Origin: Cymbidium sinense
Taxonomy: Eukaryota > Streptophyta > Magnoliopsida > Asparagales > Orchidaceae
DNA length: 64,000 nucleotides
NCBI GenBank assembly: GCA_021442155.1
Contig: CM038225.1
Span: 84,270,925 to 84,334,924, forward strand
Reading direction: 5' to 3'
Shown here: piece after piece, positions 10,338 to 22,252 of the stretch
Numbering within the stretch: the stretch's first letter is position 1
Layout of the letters: each line of letters opens with the position of its first letter
Program-made: the position numbers and the translations under genes
Notes under the pieces: generated by a model
Told to the model about the DNA's origin: nothing
Databases searched by the model: none
The model's input: the letters and a program-made list of their open reading frames with translations, nothing else

Positions 10338-13300
10338 TGTTGACCTCACTTTTGGAGTGAGCTCTCAACTTCTCCATCATAAACATAGGACTCCTCTAGA
10401 CCCTAAGAGTTCCTTTGTCTTAATACACTTCTAGTGATTAGGTGAACACATAACCAAACCCTATAGACTTAGAAGAGCTAGCCATAGGAACAGGTTATGC
10501 CTTAGGGGTATTAGGAGGACTTGCCTACCCTATAGCTTGAACCAAATCCTTGCTTCCTTTTTTTTAAGTCAAACTTAAACTCAAATCAAATCTCAAATTT
10601 TGACTCAATTGATTTTCTCAAATCATAAATCAATTCCAAAGTTCAAATCATGAATATAATCTCCAATGATTAAAACCCATGATCAATTCCAAATCAAATC
10701 TTAAATCAATTCCAACTCAATTGATTTTCTCAAATCATAAAACAATTCCAAAATCCAAATCACGAATCAATTCCAAATAGTTGAAACCCATGATCAATTT
10801 TGAATCCAGAATCTTTCTTAAGCCCTTTTGATTTCATCTTATGGACTTAGCCCAAATATAGTCCAAATCACTCCAAATTCAAAAGATTTTCTCATAACCC
10901 ATTTATATTCTCATTTATATTCACAAATATAAATGAAATATAAATTCAAATAACCAAAACTAAATTCAAAACTCAAATCCAAATCAAACTTAAATCCAAC
11001 TTATACTCTTTCAAGTCAAATCCTTGAACTTAGCCAAATCATCCTTAAATCAATCCAGACCTTTAGAGTTTTCTCTTCAAACAATCATTTCTTCAATCAC
11101 ATGCCTAAATATAAACATAAACTTCAATCATCAAACCAAAATCAAACTAACCCAAGTCAAACCCATGTTCACCCTTTTGACTTGAAATTATCAAATGAAT
11201 CAAAACCCATGTCACACCAAATCAATTACAGTTGGATTTTCATTTCAATCATAAGTCCATATGTAAGTTCAACCAAACTTGAATCAATCCTTGACCAAGC
11301 CAATTGACCCACTTAGGCTCACCTAACCTAAAGTGACCTAAAGCACCTTTTTGAGCGATATTCTAATCCAACCCAAGTTGGATTAAACTAAGCCCATCTA
11401 AGCCTCACATTGTGAGCAACAATCATCCTAGGATGATCAATCACTCAAATTGGCTCAAACAAAGTCAAACCTAGCCTTTGAACAAGTCAAATTTTATCTA
11501 GCCAAATTTGAATTGACTTGATGGGTCAAATTCAATTTCTAAATCAATGAACTTGACCTAAGCATCAATTTGGAAAATTCAAATAACTTGTTGAATTGAC
11601 CCAATGACCCAACCTTTAAAAGGTCAAACCAACTTGAAATCATAACAAATTAAAATTGATTGAAACTAAAGCTTGTAGTACATTTCAAATGATCAACCAA
11701 GCCTAAACTAACCCTTGACCCAACCCAATCGGGTCAAATGGGTCAAATTGGTCAACTTGACTCATTTGACATAAATGAACCTAAATGAACCAAAACAAAA
11801 TCTAAATCAAATTGAACCAAACCAATGATACCCATAGGCTCCAATTGGTCAACCTAACCTAAATTGACCCAATTTGACCAATTGGTCAACCTAACCCAAA
11901 TTGACTCAACTTGACCTAAATGGGTTAAATTGAACCAATTCTAACCAAATGAACTCCAAATCACTTGAAATTTGGTCCAACCCATTTTTGAATCATTTTA
12001 AATCTGACCAAATCAAAATCAAGGCCAAATGACCATTTTACCTCTAAGTCAAAGGGATCATGTGGCCAAATTCACTTAGAATTTGGACAATTCTTTCTCA
12101 AGGCCACTGACTTAGGGGTCCATGGACAATGAGGATGGTGAACATGATTCAATGGGTTTGGGTCAGCCATGACAAAACCCAAGGCCAAACCAACCCCTCC
12201 AATGGGAATTGGACACTTGGATCACCCCATACACTCACTTAGCACATGGGCACTCACTCTCCTTCCCTCTACTTCCTAAAATGAATCAAATGGAGTGTCT
12301 AATAGCCTAAACTGACCAACCAGTCTCAGCAATTGAGCTAAAATGGCACAATTTCTCTTCACCATCCTATCCAAGGAGTGGGAGATATACTCCCCCTCAT
12401 TCCCATTCAGACAAGAGGCATTGCATTTGATTGAGCTCTAGGAATGAAAACTAAGCTTCCCCAAGCCTTGGAAAGCATTCCCAAGCTCCCCTCCCCCCTC
12501 CCTTTTTCTCCTTCTCAATTTTGCTCAAGCTAAAATAGGGTAGGACAATCCAAATTCTAACTCACTCAATTATCCATCAAATCCAAATTCCTCTTGCAAG
12601 CACCATCAAGGGACTTCGTCGAGCTCAATCATGTTGTTTCCCAAGTCACCAACCCACGAGAAGGAGGACTTTGATCAAAATTGATTGCCAATGAAGGGGA
12701 GCTTGGTCAACTAAGCCATCCACTTGAAATCAAGGCTTGACACCTTCAACGGGGCTTTGTCTCTATTAGACGAAGCTACCTCCTCCATTGGATGCACCGG
12801 TGATAGCCTCTAGCGAGGTATTGCTCAAACCCGATCTTAGGATAAAAATTACTTTGTCAATTTTGAAAGAAAGTGTTATCTCATTAGATATTGATAGTTG
12901 GATACCTTGCTTATGCTTCCCCGAAGGTGTGGGGTGAGTTTAAACTCCATCCGAGTTAGGTGAGCTCAAATCGAGCGATGATCGATAGACGACATCTATC
13001 TCTTGCCGCTCGAGAGGAGATAGATCACACACCATCCATTTCACATGATTGGAACGGACTATTATGATTAAATCTCGTTAGATCTCCTTTTAATTTAAGC
13101 TTAAACTATGGGACTAATCATGACCGTTTGATCTTAGATCGGATGGCCAGTGGAGAAAGCGCGTCCATCGCTAGCTAACTCGGCAGCGTATGTGATAACT
13201 TAAATAACATATCCTATCACGCTACATGGAAATGGCATCGCGTCAGCCATCACGTAGCCCGACAGGATTAGGGGGTTTAATTAGCTCTAATTAATTTGAT

Positions 13301-16300
13301 TTTAATCATGGAACTTCCAAAATTTAGAACTAATTATAGGAAAATTCAAAAAAAATATAAACTCAAGTTTATTTTAAAGATAATTCAAAGGCGAATAATA
13401 TAAAATTAAGTTTAATTCATTTTGAATAGTAATTTTTACATAATTTGGGTTTTATTGGGGATGTAATTAGAATAATTACTCCTTAATTACTTCAGTAATT
13501 AATTCTAAACTTCCTAGGGTTAATTAGCGGGATAACCTCTGCCTCCCATAATTTTCTTGGAATTTACTGTTGGATTAATTAAGAGAATTGCTCATTTCAT
13601 CCTTAATCCCTCTCTTAACTAAATAAATGATTAATTAATCTATTAAAAAGTGATAAATTCATTAATTGAGTTTGTTAATCATCATGAAGCAGTGAATGGA
13701 CTTTAGGAATGAGATCTGGATTTCTTTTCCAAATCTTTTCCCCTAAGTTTATTTCATTTGGATAAAAATTTAATTAATTTACAAATTGATTAATGATTTA
13801 ATCAATTCATTAAATGGCTTAATTAACTAAACTCAAAAACAAATTATCCCAAAATTTAATCACTTAATCTTGGGTATATTCTTAGGTGTTCAATAACCTA
13901 AGAGAACTTCAAAAGAAATTATAGTCAAACTACATGTGTAAAATGGTTATTAAAGTACTTAATTAAACCCTGTAGCTTAATTAGTCAATAATTATGAGCC
14001 AATTTCATTAGGCAACTTATTTCTTAGGTGCATTATTGATTTAAATTTCATATAGTTGCATATCATATGTTGGCTCATAATTATTTGTTTAATAATATTA
14101 AAGTGGTATAGGTAATGGGTAATTAATGGACTTAATTCACACCTTAACCTAAATAAAACATAAAATCAACCAAATTGTTCTAAAATTAAGCTAAACCAAT
14201 TCACATATGTGGGAAATGGGTTAAGACCAGCAAACCTCTTCACACTTTCTAAGCCAAATCAAATCCAAAAATAAAAATATCCTTAAAAGAATTTTGATTG
14301 ACTTTAAATGATCTTATTTTATAGGATTGTCTTTAGGAATTAATTAGGGTGAATGAAGTCATATGCTTACATCACTTTATTTCTTTCCAAGCATGCTAAA
14401 TATTATTTTTCATATGAAATCATGCATTCATCTCTTTTAAAAAAAATCAATTAAATAAAATATTTCCTTTATGTCAAATTGCATGTTTTGGCTAAAATTA
14501 AGAATATGAGTGACTATTATCACTATTAAACCAAAAGTTATTTCTAAAACCTATAAATTAAAGATTTTGAATGAAGTGATGCTACTTATAAGTACTTATA
14601 AGCTTTCATGTGATTTTAACCATAAGATGTGTTTCGTGTTGTTTTCCTTCGCTTCTCTTAACATGAACTTGTATAGGAATTACAAAGTGTATAGTTCATT
14701 TGAAAAAAATATAACACTTGCATAAATTTATTCATATGCATTCCTATGTTATAATTTAAGAAGGATCCTCACATTTACACATGTAAATCATACAACCAAA
14801 TCAAACATAAATCTTTTACATGATTCTTCATCTATTTGTTCATTTTTGTACATTCACATATATTTAAGAAAAGTGGTATATTAGTCTAGACATTAGGGGA
14901 TGTTTGAGGCCTTAAGTAGTAAAGGTCTTATACCTTATGATGTAGAAAATAATGGCATTGCACTCACTTATGTCTTACATACATATGGATGTGCATTATA
15001 TTAATGGATGAAAAATCTCTCTTTTCTACATAATAAATACATGCATTCATGGAATATCCAAATTTCCAAATCATATCCCTTGGCATTCATCATCCAGGTG
15101 TGCTAAAATTTTCAATGCATGTATAGGTATGCTTAGGATTATTCATATGCATGGCATACATGGTAGAAAGAAATAAATGGTTGTTGGTTATGTGATAGTA
15201 ATTCCCCTTAACTAATCCTAAGATGCCTTTCTTATTTGAATAGGGTTATTTAGAGAAAATCTAAACTTAGTGTTAATTAAACACATAATATAACATTCAC
15301 TAAAGAAAAATCATTAATGAATCTACCATAGAAATTACTTAAGGTAGGAATGAAAGAGAAGTTTTCTTCTCTTTTCTTCTCTTTACAACATTTAGTAAGT
15401 AAGTATAGGTTCATTAAAACTAAATCAGATCATCAAATAAAATTAACAAATCAACTAAATCACTTAAATGAAACCTCCCTCTAAATTGAATCCTTCACAC
15501 TTAGAAAATTTCAACCTTAAAGCCTAGCTAATAAGACATGCCACACAAACCTTAAATGGCACACACATTAGGCTAAGTCACTATTTCTAGCTCTATGTTA
15601 GGGAGGTACATGGTTTAATGCCTGATTTTGTTTTATGATGTAATATTTTTAGACTAGATGTTAGAGTGCATGTGCGTAGACTGGATGATAGGACAATCTT
15701 AGTCCAATCATGTCTTCTGTAGGGGATTGTGCTTAAGGGGCATTGTAATAAAAATATAAATGCTTTTGCTGTGCAGGTTGCTTACCTAAGCATGATCCAA
15801 ATTAGGATATGTAGACTTGGTTACCCATGTGTGGTGTGCTAAGTCCAAATTATTCACATAACTACTTGGGTTGTGTGGTATGTTTAGTTAATCTCTATTT
15901 TGCAGGTTTAGTTATATTTATTTTTCCCTTTCGATGTAAATTTTATAATGGAAATTTGGAAAGAATGTTATGGGAGAATTAAGGTGAACATTGGTCATAA
16001 GACCATGTCTTATGTACCATGTGAAGCCTTGGAGCAAACTATATCCGAAGTCTAATCAAAAGAAAGGAAGAAATGAAGAACAAATATTGAAGAATGATGA
16101 CCCCCATAACATGATTTCCTTTTTAATTGTAATCATTCATTTGTAATCCGGGTTGTATAAGGGTAGAGCTTGACTACCCATTTTTCTTTTTGTGTTTGTG
16201 TGGTGGACCCAACCACATCAGCCTCTTATTCTTTTGTGCTAATTTTATAAATTGATTGTTGTTTTGTTTATGATTGTGCAATTAGGATGGTATGATTTTT

Positions 16301-17678
16301 CTAGTTTCTTCATTATTTGATGAATGGACTGGATGCGATTAGGCTTTTAGGGAAAAATAAATTTTCTATCCATTTAATAAACTCAAAATTAAATTTAACA
16401 ACTCTTAACCTCACCTAAATCCTAGGACATAAATCAAGATAATAAAAGATTTAGCAACCCCTTAGCTAGATGTTGTATGGCTCACATCATGCATAAAACA
16501 TATTGCTTCACTCTTACTAATGGAGGGCATCCACATTTGCTAGAGAAAATGGCTTGACCTTTGAGAGCCATGGTAGAAACACACTTCCTTCTTTCTAATT
16601 TTGGCCCATAATCAATCTTCTCAAGCATTAGGCATATGAAATCCCATAGCTTATGTCAAATAAAAATGTCCTAAAAATCTAAATAAAATTTAACAAAATT
16701 TGCATTAGATTAAGTCATTGTTCATGCCCTTCATGATCGAGTCTCTTACAGAGTGTGTTTAAGGGTTTAGTCTCCTTTCTAAATAAATAACAACCTAGCT
16801 ATCTTGGAAAATAGAAGACTTGCCCACATATATTTAAAATCATAAGAGGAGTTAGTTGGCAACCACCCCCAAGCGATTGTAAGTCCAACAGTCTGGTGGT
16901 TTAATCTCTCTTGTAGAGATAAACCATATACCAATTTTGACCTTAGATTTAGGTCGTGCCTTTGCCCTCACCAAAGCTTCCTAGATTTAAGATCCTAGGT
17001 TGTTGTTTCCCGTTGTGGGCTGCAAGCATAAATCCTCACTTATTAGGCATTTCCATGATCTCGCATTATGGAATTATAAGCCCTAGATTTCTAATAAAAA
17101 TTCAACTCAAACTTATAATCCTATTTAAATTTCAAAACTATAAAGCCAAACCAAAGGATAGTTTGGGATGCTCACTAAGATTCCTAGTATCATGAGCATC
17201 CCCTACCCATCACCCTTTGGTTTTAATAATAACTCCCTCCTTTTGATCAATCCCACTTAACTTTTCAAAAATAACTAATTTATTTATAGTTCTATCTTCA
17301 AAATATTTGTAGACCATGATCATCTACTTTAATTGAGAGTATTCTTAAACAATCTCATTCCTTAAGATGCAATTAACTATGGGGGCTTTCCTCCATAGGG
17401 AACTTAACGAACTCGATTTAAAATAAACCCTACTTTACTTTTTCATGTAAAGTAGGGGAAAGATCTCTGGTACATTTGAAGATCCACTGTCCTTAGGAGT
17501 CTTTATTATGTGATTAGGTCCATGGTAGGATGGTGACTTCTATCTCTCGATATAGTACATCATTCCTCAATGTCGCACCCGATCACCCTAATGAGTATAT
17601 TTGTGGATCTGCGAGGTGTCCCAATAAGTATACATTCTTCAAATCCCACAAAAATTTGGAAGATAAAAATACACCACA
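10338..17678 (+). repeat. Long terminal repeat of the Tat element, about 7.3 kb
   Basis: The left edge is fixed because the same TGTTGACCTCAC start appears at four sites in the window: here, 18,481, 36,144 and (inverted) 20,042, each time next to different or recombined flanking sequence. The right edge is the CCACA just before the primer-binding site. The first 1.6 kb is very rich in TTGAC motifs; 12,600-13,250 is the least A/T-rich part. The 36,144-40,660 copy aligns in order with the first 4.6 kb. No promoter or poly(A) site can be fixed by eye. The length is above the usual range even for Ogre elements. Confidence 0.8.
11285..11960 (+). promoter_or_regulatory. Cluster of TTGAC(C/T) W-box-like motifs in the LTR
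   Basis: At least ten TTGACC or TTGACT words occur on the plus strand in about 680 bases, with further GGTCAA complements. This is the core of the W box bound by WRKY transcription factors, and LTR promoters of some plant elements respond to stress. A 16-base palindrome, TTGACCAATTGGTCAA, lies at 11,874-11,889. The related LTR has a similar cluster at about 37,100-37,940. Base composition alone raises the count, so function is inference. Confidence 0.35.
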
Positions 17679-17687
17679 GATTTTTCT

Positions 17688-17705
17688 GGCGACTCTGTTG
17701 GGGAT
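17688..17705 (+). other. Primer-binding site, tRNA-Arg type
   Basis: TGGCGACTCTGTTGGGGA matches, with few mismatches, the complement of the 3' end of plant tRNA-Arg(ACG) with its CCA, as I know that tRNA. Ogre-type Tat elements are known to use tRNA-Arg. It lies nine bases after the LTR end (CCACA), as expected of a primer site. Confidence 0.8.
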
Positions 17706-18020
17706 AGTTTCTCTCTCCATCTTTGGTAAATGATCATTGTCTCTAAGTATCGATAGTGGATTTGTACTTTATATGAATCTGAGACTATCTTTCTTTTTGT
17801 TTGGCACTTGGTTTATTTCTTCCTTATGCTAAGCTAGCCAACATCTTTTAGGTTTTAGGACCTCATTCCATGTATATCGTAAAACTGGGTCCCCTAATAG
17901 GTGAAAATAAAAATTTCATAAAAAAGATATTATTAAAGACCTATTTCCTTATCATCTTTATGCTAAAAAAAGGATCATTCCACAAACAAGAAAAATAAAT
18001 CCTTTATAAAAACTTCACTT
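17706..18020 (+). other. Fragment of a retrotransposon 5' leader
   Basis: This sequence continues from the primer site and matches, in reverse complement, the leader of element B at about 33,380-33,650 (shared text around 'gtactttatatgaatctgagac' and 'ggttttaggacctcattcc'). It is cut short at about 18,000-18,030, where the sequence switches to a second LTR 3' end. No coding content. Confidence 0.75.
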
Positions 18021-18024
18021 TCCA

Positions 18025-18435
18025 AAAATAACCAATTTATTGATAGTCCTATCTTTCAAATCTTTGTAGACAATGATCATTTACCTTAATCGATAGTATT
18101 CTTAAGGAATCTCATTCCTTAAGATATAACTAACTTTGGGGGCTTATCTCCATAGGGAACTTAGCAAACTCGGTTTAAAATAAACCATACTTTATTTTTC
18201 CATACAAAGTAGGGGAAAGATCTCTGGTACAATCGAAGACCCACTGTCCTTAAGAGTCCTTATTAGGTGATTAGGTCCATGGTAGGATAGTGACTTTTAG
18301 CTCTTAAGATTGTACATCATTCCTCAAAGTCACACTCGATCACCCTAATGAATACATCTGTGGATCTACATGGTGTCCCAAAAAGTATACATTCTTCAAA
18401 TCCCATAGAAATTTGAAAGATAAAAATACACCACA
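18025..18435 (+). repeat. Second copy of the LTR 3' end
   Basis: Closely matches 17,265-17,678, including the phrase 'ctccatagggaactta', the 'aaagtaggggaaagatctctgg' stretch and the terminal ACACCACA. Only the last 0.4 kb of the LTR is present, which suggests a deletion between leader and LTR or a recombination of two tandem copies. Confidence 0.85.
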
Positions 18436-18443
18436 GATTTTTC

Positions 18444-18461
18444 TGGCGACTCCGCTGGAGA
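18444..18461 (+). other. Second primer-binding site, tRNA-Arg type
   Basis: TGGCGACTCCGCTGGAGA follows the second LTR end at the same distance as the first. Extended by three bases it matches 20 of 21 positions of the complement of plant tRNA-Arg(ACG) plus CCA as I recall it. Only about 20 bases later another LTR 5' end begins (18,481). Confidence 0.85.
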
Positions 18462-18480
18462 TCGAACCTAGAATCTTTAT

Positions 18481-19320
18481 TGTTGACCTCACTTTTGAAG
18501 TGAGCTCTCAATTCTCCATCTTAGACATAAGACTCCTTTAGATCCTAAGAGTTCCTTAATCTTAAGACACTTCTAGTGATTAGATGAATACTTAACACAG
18601 AGACTTAGAAAGTTAGTATAAAATAGGTTATGCCTTAGGATTATAGGACTACTAGAACCAAATTTCTTTCTTTCAAGTCAAACTTCAAACTCAAATAAAA
18701 TCTTAAAACAATTCCAACTTAATTGATTTTCTCAAACCATGGATCAATTCCAAATCAAATCTCAAATCAATTTCAACTCGATTGATTTTCTCAAATCATA
18801 AATAAAATTCCAAAATTCAAAACATGAATCAGATCTCAAATGATTAAAACCCATGATAAATTCCAAATAAAATCTTAAATCAATTCCAACTCAATTGATT
18901 TTCTCAGATCATAAATCAATTCCAAATTGTTGAAACCATGTCAATTAGATCAAAATCTTTTGATTTCATCTTATGGACTTTGCCCAAATCTAATCAAATA
19001 ACTCCAAATTCAAAGATTTTCTCATAACCCATTTATATTCTCATTTATATTCATAAATATAAATGAAATATAAATAAAATAACAAACCAAATTGAAACTC
19101 TAGTCAACATATCAGTCCTTGAACTTGGCAAATCATCTTCAAATCAATCCAAACATTTAGATTTTCTCTTCAAACAATCATTCCTTCAATCACATGCCTA
19201 AATATAAACTTAAACTTCAATCATCAAACCCAAAATCAAACTAACCCAAGTAAAACCCATGTTCACTCTTTTGACTTGAAATTGTCAAATGAATCAAAAC
19301 CCATTTGGAGTCAAATGGGT
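18481..19320 (+). repeat. LTR 5'-end fragment, plus orientation
   Basis: Starts TGTTGACCTCACTTTTGAAG and aligns with 10,338-11,230. It stops inside the LTR at about 19,320, where an inverted copy of the same segment begins. No coding content. Confidence 0.85.
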
Positions 19321-19324
19321 TATG

Positions 19325-20042
19325 ATCCATTTGCCAATTTTAAAAGGTGAACATTTTTTAGTTGATTTTATTTAAATGATTAAAGTTTATATTTAGGCAT
19401 GATATTTGACTGAAAAAAATCTAAAAGTTTGATTGATTTGAGGATGATTTGGCTAAGTTCAAAGATTTGACTTGGAGATTATTTATGTTTTTGATTTGGT
19501 TTTGAAAATAATTTATATTTCATTTATATTTGTGAATATAAATGGTTATGAAAATATTTTGAATTTGAATTAGATTTGGGCTAAGTTAAGTGTAATCAAA
19601 GCTTATTGAAATATCATAGCTTTCAACTATTTGGAATTGATTCATGATTTAGATTTTCGAATTGATTTATGATTTATGAAAATCAATTGAGTTGGAATTG
19701 ATTTAAGATTTAATTTAGAATTGATCATGGGTTTTAATCATTAGAGATTTGATTCATGATTTGAATTTTGGAATTGATTTAGAATTCGAGAAAATCAATT
19801 GAGTTGAAATTTATTTGAGATTTGATTTCAGTTTGAAGTTTGAATTGAAAGAAGGAAGCAAGGATTTTGTTCAAGCTATAGGATATGCAAGTCCTCCTAA
19901 TACCCCTAAGGCATAACCTATTCTATACTCTTCTAAGTCTCTAGGGAAGTGTTCCATCACTGTGTCTTAGACCAAAGAACTCTTGGGGTGTAAAGGAGAT
20001 GTTTAAGATGGAGAAGTTGTCACTCCAAATGTGAGGTCAACA
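19325..20042 (-). repeat. LTR 5'-end fragment, minus orientation (3' LTR of element B)
   Basis: The reverse complement of the first 0.7 kb of the LTR; its outer edge is at 20,042, directly next to the 3' non-coding region of element B, exactly as the 3' LTR of B should lie. Truncated within the LTR at about 19,325. With 18,481-19,320 it forms a large inverted repeat. Confidence 0.85.
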
Positions 20043-22252
20043 AAGTAATAGGTGTGGTGTTGTGACAGGCATACCACATATTGGTGTTGATGATCAACAA
20101 GCGATCACTGACACTAATAGAAATGATCTACTCCTAAATTGAAAGAAAGAATCCGATTTTTAGTGCATGTACTCATGTCAAAACATGAGAGCGAAGGGAG
20201 AATCCACTATGGATGGAGTGTGTTAACCCACCACTAGGGAAGCATGTTCAAGTCATCCACTACGGGATGAGAGGTTGTAAAATCCACTGGGGAATTAAAA
20301 TTTGGAATCCACCAGGGATAAAAGATGTGAACCTTCCACCAAGGGGGCAAGTTTGGGTTGGATTGAATTGATTCCACTATGGAATTTGGAAGGATTTGAG
20401 TCTCACTAAGGAGAAACTGATTGATTTGATATCTTAATTTGGCTCCACTAGGGAGGAGGGTTGATTTTGGTTCAAATTTTTTTAAATTCTTAATTTTGAA
20501 ATGGATCATGTCGATTTACAATGGACTGCACTAAGTAGGGGTCAGGTTGGCCTTGGCCTACTTCAAATTTACCAATCCAAAGGGGTATTCTACTAACCAC
20601 ATGGTAGGACTTTCTAACCAAAGGGGTTGCCATTTGGCATGCAACAACTGTTCTAGGAAGAAAGCGTAGTAGACTTACATCCTCCAAAGTAGGGATCAAT
20701 TGTGATCTTGGTGAGACAGTCGAACCCAACCTTGATTAACTGTGAATGAGGAACTTTCAAGATAGTAAAGATTAATTTGTTTTGTAGTTATATTTGATGG
20801 ATCCCATCGGTGCGATGCACCTTTGGATGTATAGACTTCATATTCTGATTCAAAGGTACAGATCATTCTTAGCCAAGAAAATTCATCTAGGGAAAACACA
20901 TATCTGAAACTTTCTTCAAGTAAAAGGGGATTTGTGAATGACAGAACCAACCATAGTCAACTCTTTCTCAGTCTGCTTTAAAATTGAATTCTAATCCACA
21001 AGCAAATAAATTTGTTTACTTGTTTGTTTGTTTGTTTATGGTGGACCCTGTTGGTTTATGAGGAATCATACTGAGAAGGAGCTTATATTAGCTTAGACCT
21101 ATCTCAAATTTTTTGGTCCAAGGATGAATTTGTGCATCAACTGAACAAATCCTCCAACCATAAGGGTGGCTACTAAGGAAGGGAGATTGTCCAATCCAAA
21201 AGTAACTCGGGTAGTGTCTAAATGGGGTTGTAAAATATGTGATCCAAATAGAGTGCCCGTAGGGAGAGGGGTCCCTAAGGGCTTGATCCAAAACCTTGGA
21301 GAAGATAATATGAATAAGTATTCGATGGCCAACTCAAGGAGAAAGTGTGGGGACTCACATCTGTCAAGAGTGGTGTATCCATTGGGTGAGTCGCTATCAG
21401 CATAGCGAACATCAACCAACCTATGTTGCCCGTTGATTTGCAAAAATCAACCTAGGATGAAAGCTCTGGGACTCACATCCTCTTATAGCGGAATTGATTA
21501 TTGAGATAGTCTATCTTCAGCTAGACAGGTGCTATCCGACCTAGGGTGACTACTAAGTGAATGCCACTGGAGAACTTATATCAACTCAAGAGTAGTCAAG
21601 AAGAAAGGGGTCACTAGGGGACTTATCCTAAACCTCCAATATATTCGACCTAGTTAGTGCATGATGGCTAGCTCAAGAAGAAATCGTGTAGGCTTACATC
21701 CTCTTAAATGAAGTCAACATGAGGTTGCTTACTGGTTGTGTAGTGAGACCTACCAAACTAATAAGGTGCTCGTTGGTTTGTAATGGTCAAGTCAAGAAGA
21801 AAGTGCGGGGACTCTTATCCGCCAAACAAATGATCACTAGGGTGACATACTAGCAAGGTAGCATGTCAACCCGACCTAGAGCAGCTAATGAGTGAGTGCC
21901 ACAGGGGACTTACTCCCACATCAAAATTGTCTGAGATAAAAGATATGTGTTTGTGTTTAAAGAGTACAGGATGCCGCTTGGGTTCTCTTACACATATCCT
22001 AGTTGTGCTAGTCGAAATAGGATGCCTCTTGGGTTCTCTCACACCTATTCTAGTAGCATTGGGGAATCATGTTTAATTTATGTTTGTGTTGTGAAAGAGG
22101 GATAGGATGCCTCTTGGGTTCTATTACACCTACCCTAACCACGTCATGGTCGACTCACAATCAAGCAAATAATGCTTTGAATGAAGAGACTATTTAGATG
22201 AATTGGAGTGAAATTTTTGGTGATAATTATTTTAAAACTGATTTTATGGGTA
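20043..22252 (-). other. Non-coding 3' region of element B
   Basis: Inverted counterpart of 7,850-10,337. It carries the AGTGGA series (20,200-20,460), the loose CCAGTGG repeats, a short ACAAACAAAC-type run (about 21,020-21,040) and three hairpin units (21,965-22,125). Short open frames on both strands here (for example 21,166-21,405 and 21,099-21,443) are not conserved in copy A and I do not regard them as genes. Confidence 0.7.

Larger units (their letters stand above)
1763..17678 (+). mobile_element. Tat/Ogre-like Ty3/gypsy retrotransposon A, 5'-truncated
   Basis: Order on the plus strand is gag zinc region, protease, reverse transcriptase, RNase H, second RNase H, integrase, 2.5 kb of non-coding sequence, then a 7.3-kb LTR starting TGTTGACC. 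The second RNase H between the RT-linked RNase H and integrase is a hallmark of the plant Tat lineage (Ogre, Retand, TatI-III). The 5' LTR, leader and most of gag are missing; instead an inverted LTR fragment abuts at 1,763. Stops and frameshifts throughout show an inactive copy. Element B on the other strand is a sister copy that allows the frames to be followed. Confidence 0.88.

Noticed and set aside
12600..13260. Possible host exon because of higher GC content
   Set aside because: No long frame or splice pattern, and the region is matched in order by the second LTR at 38,550-39,240.
21099..21443. Minus-strand 114-codon frame and plus-strand 79-codon frame
   Set aside because: They overlap each other in the non-coding 3' region of element B and have no counterpart in copy A.
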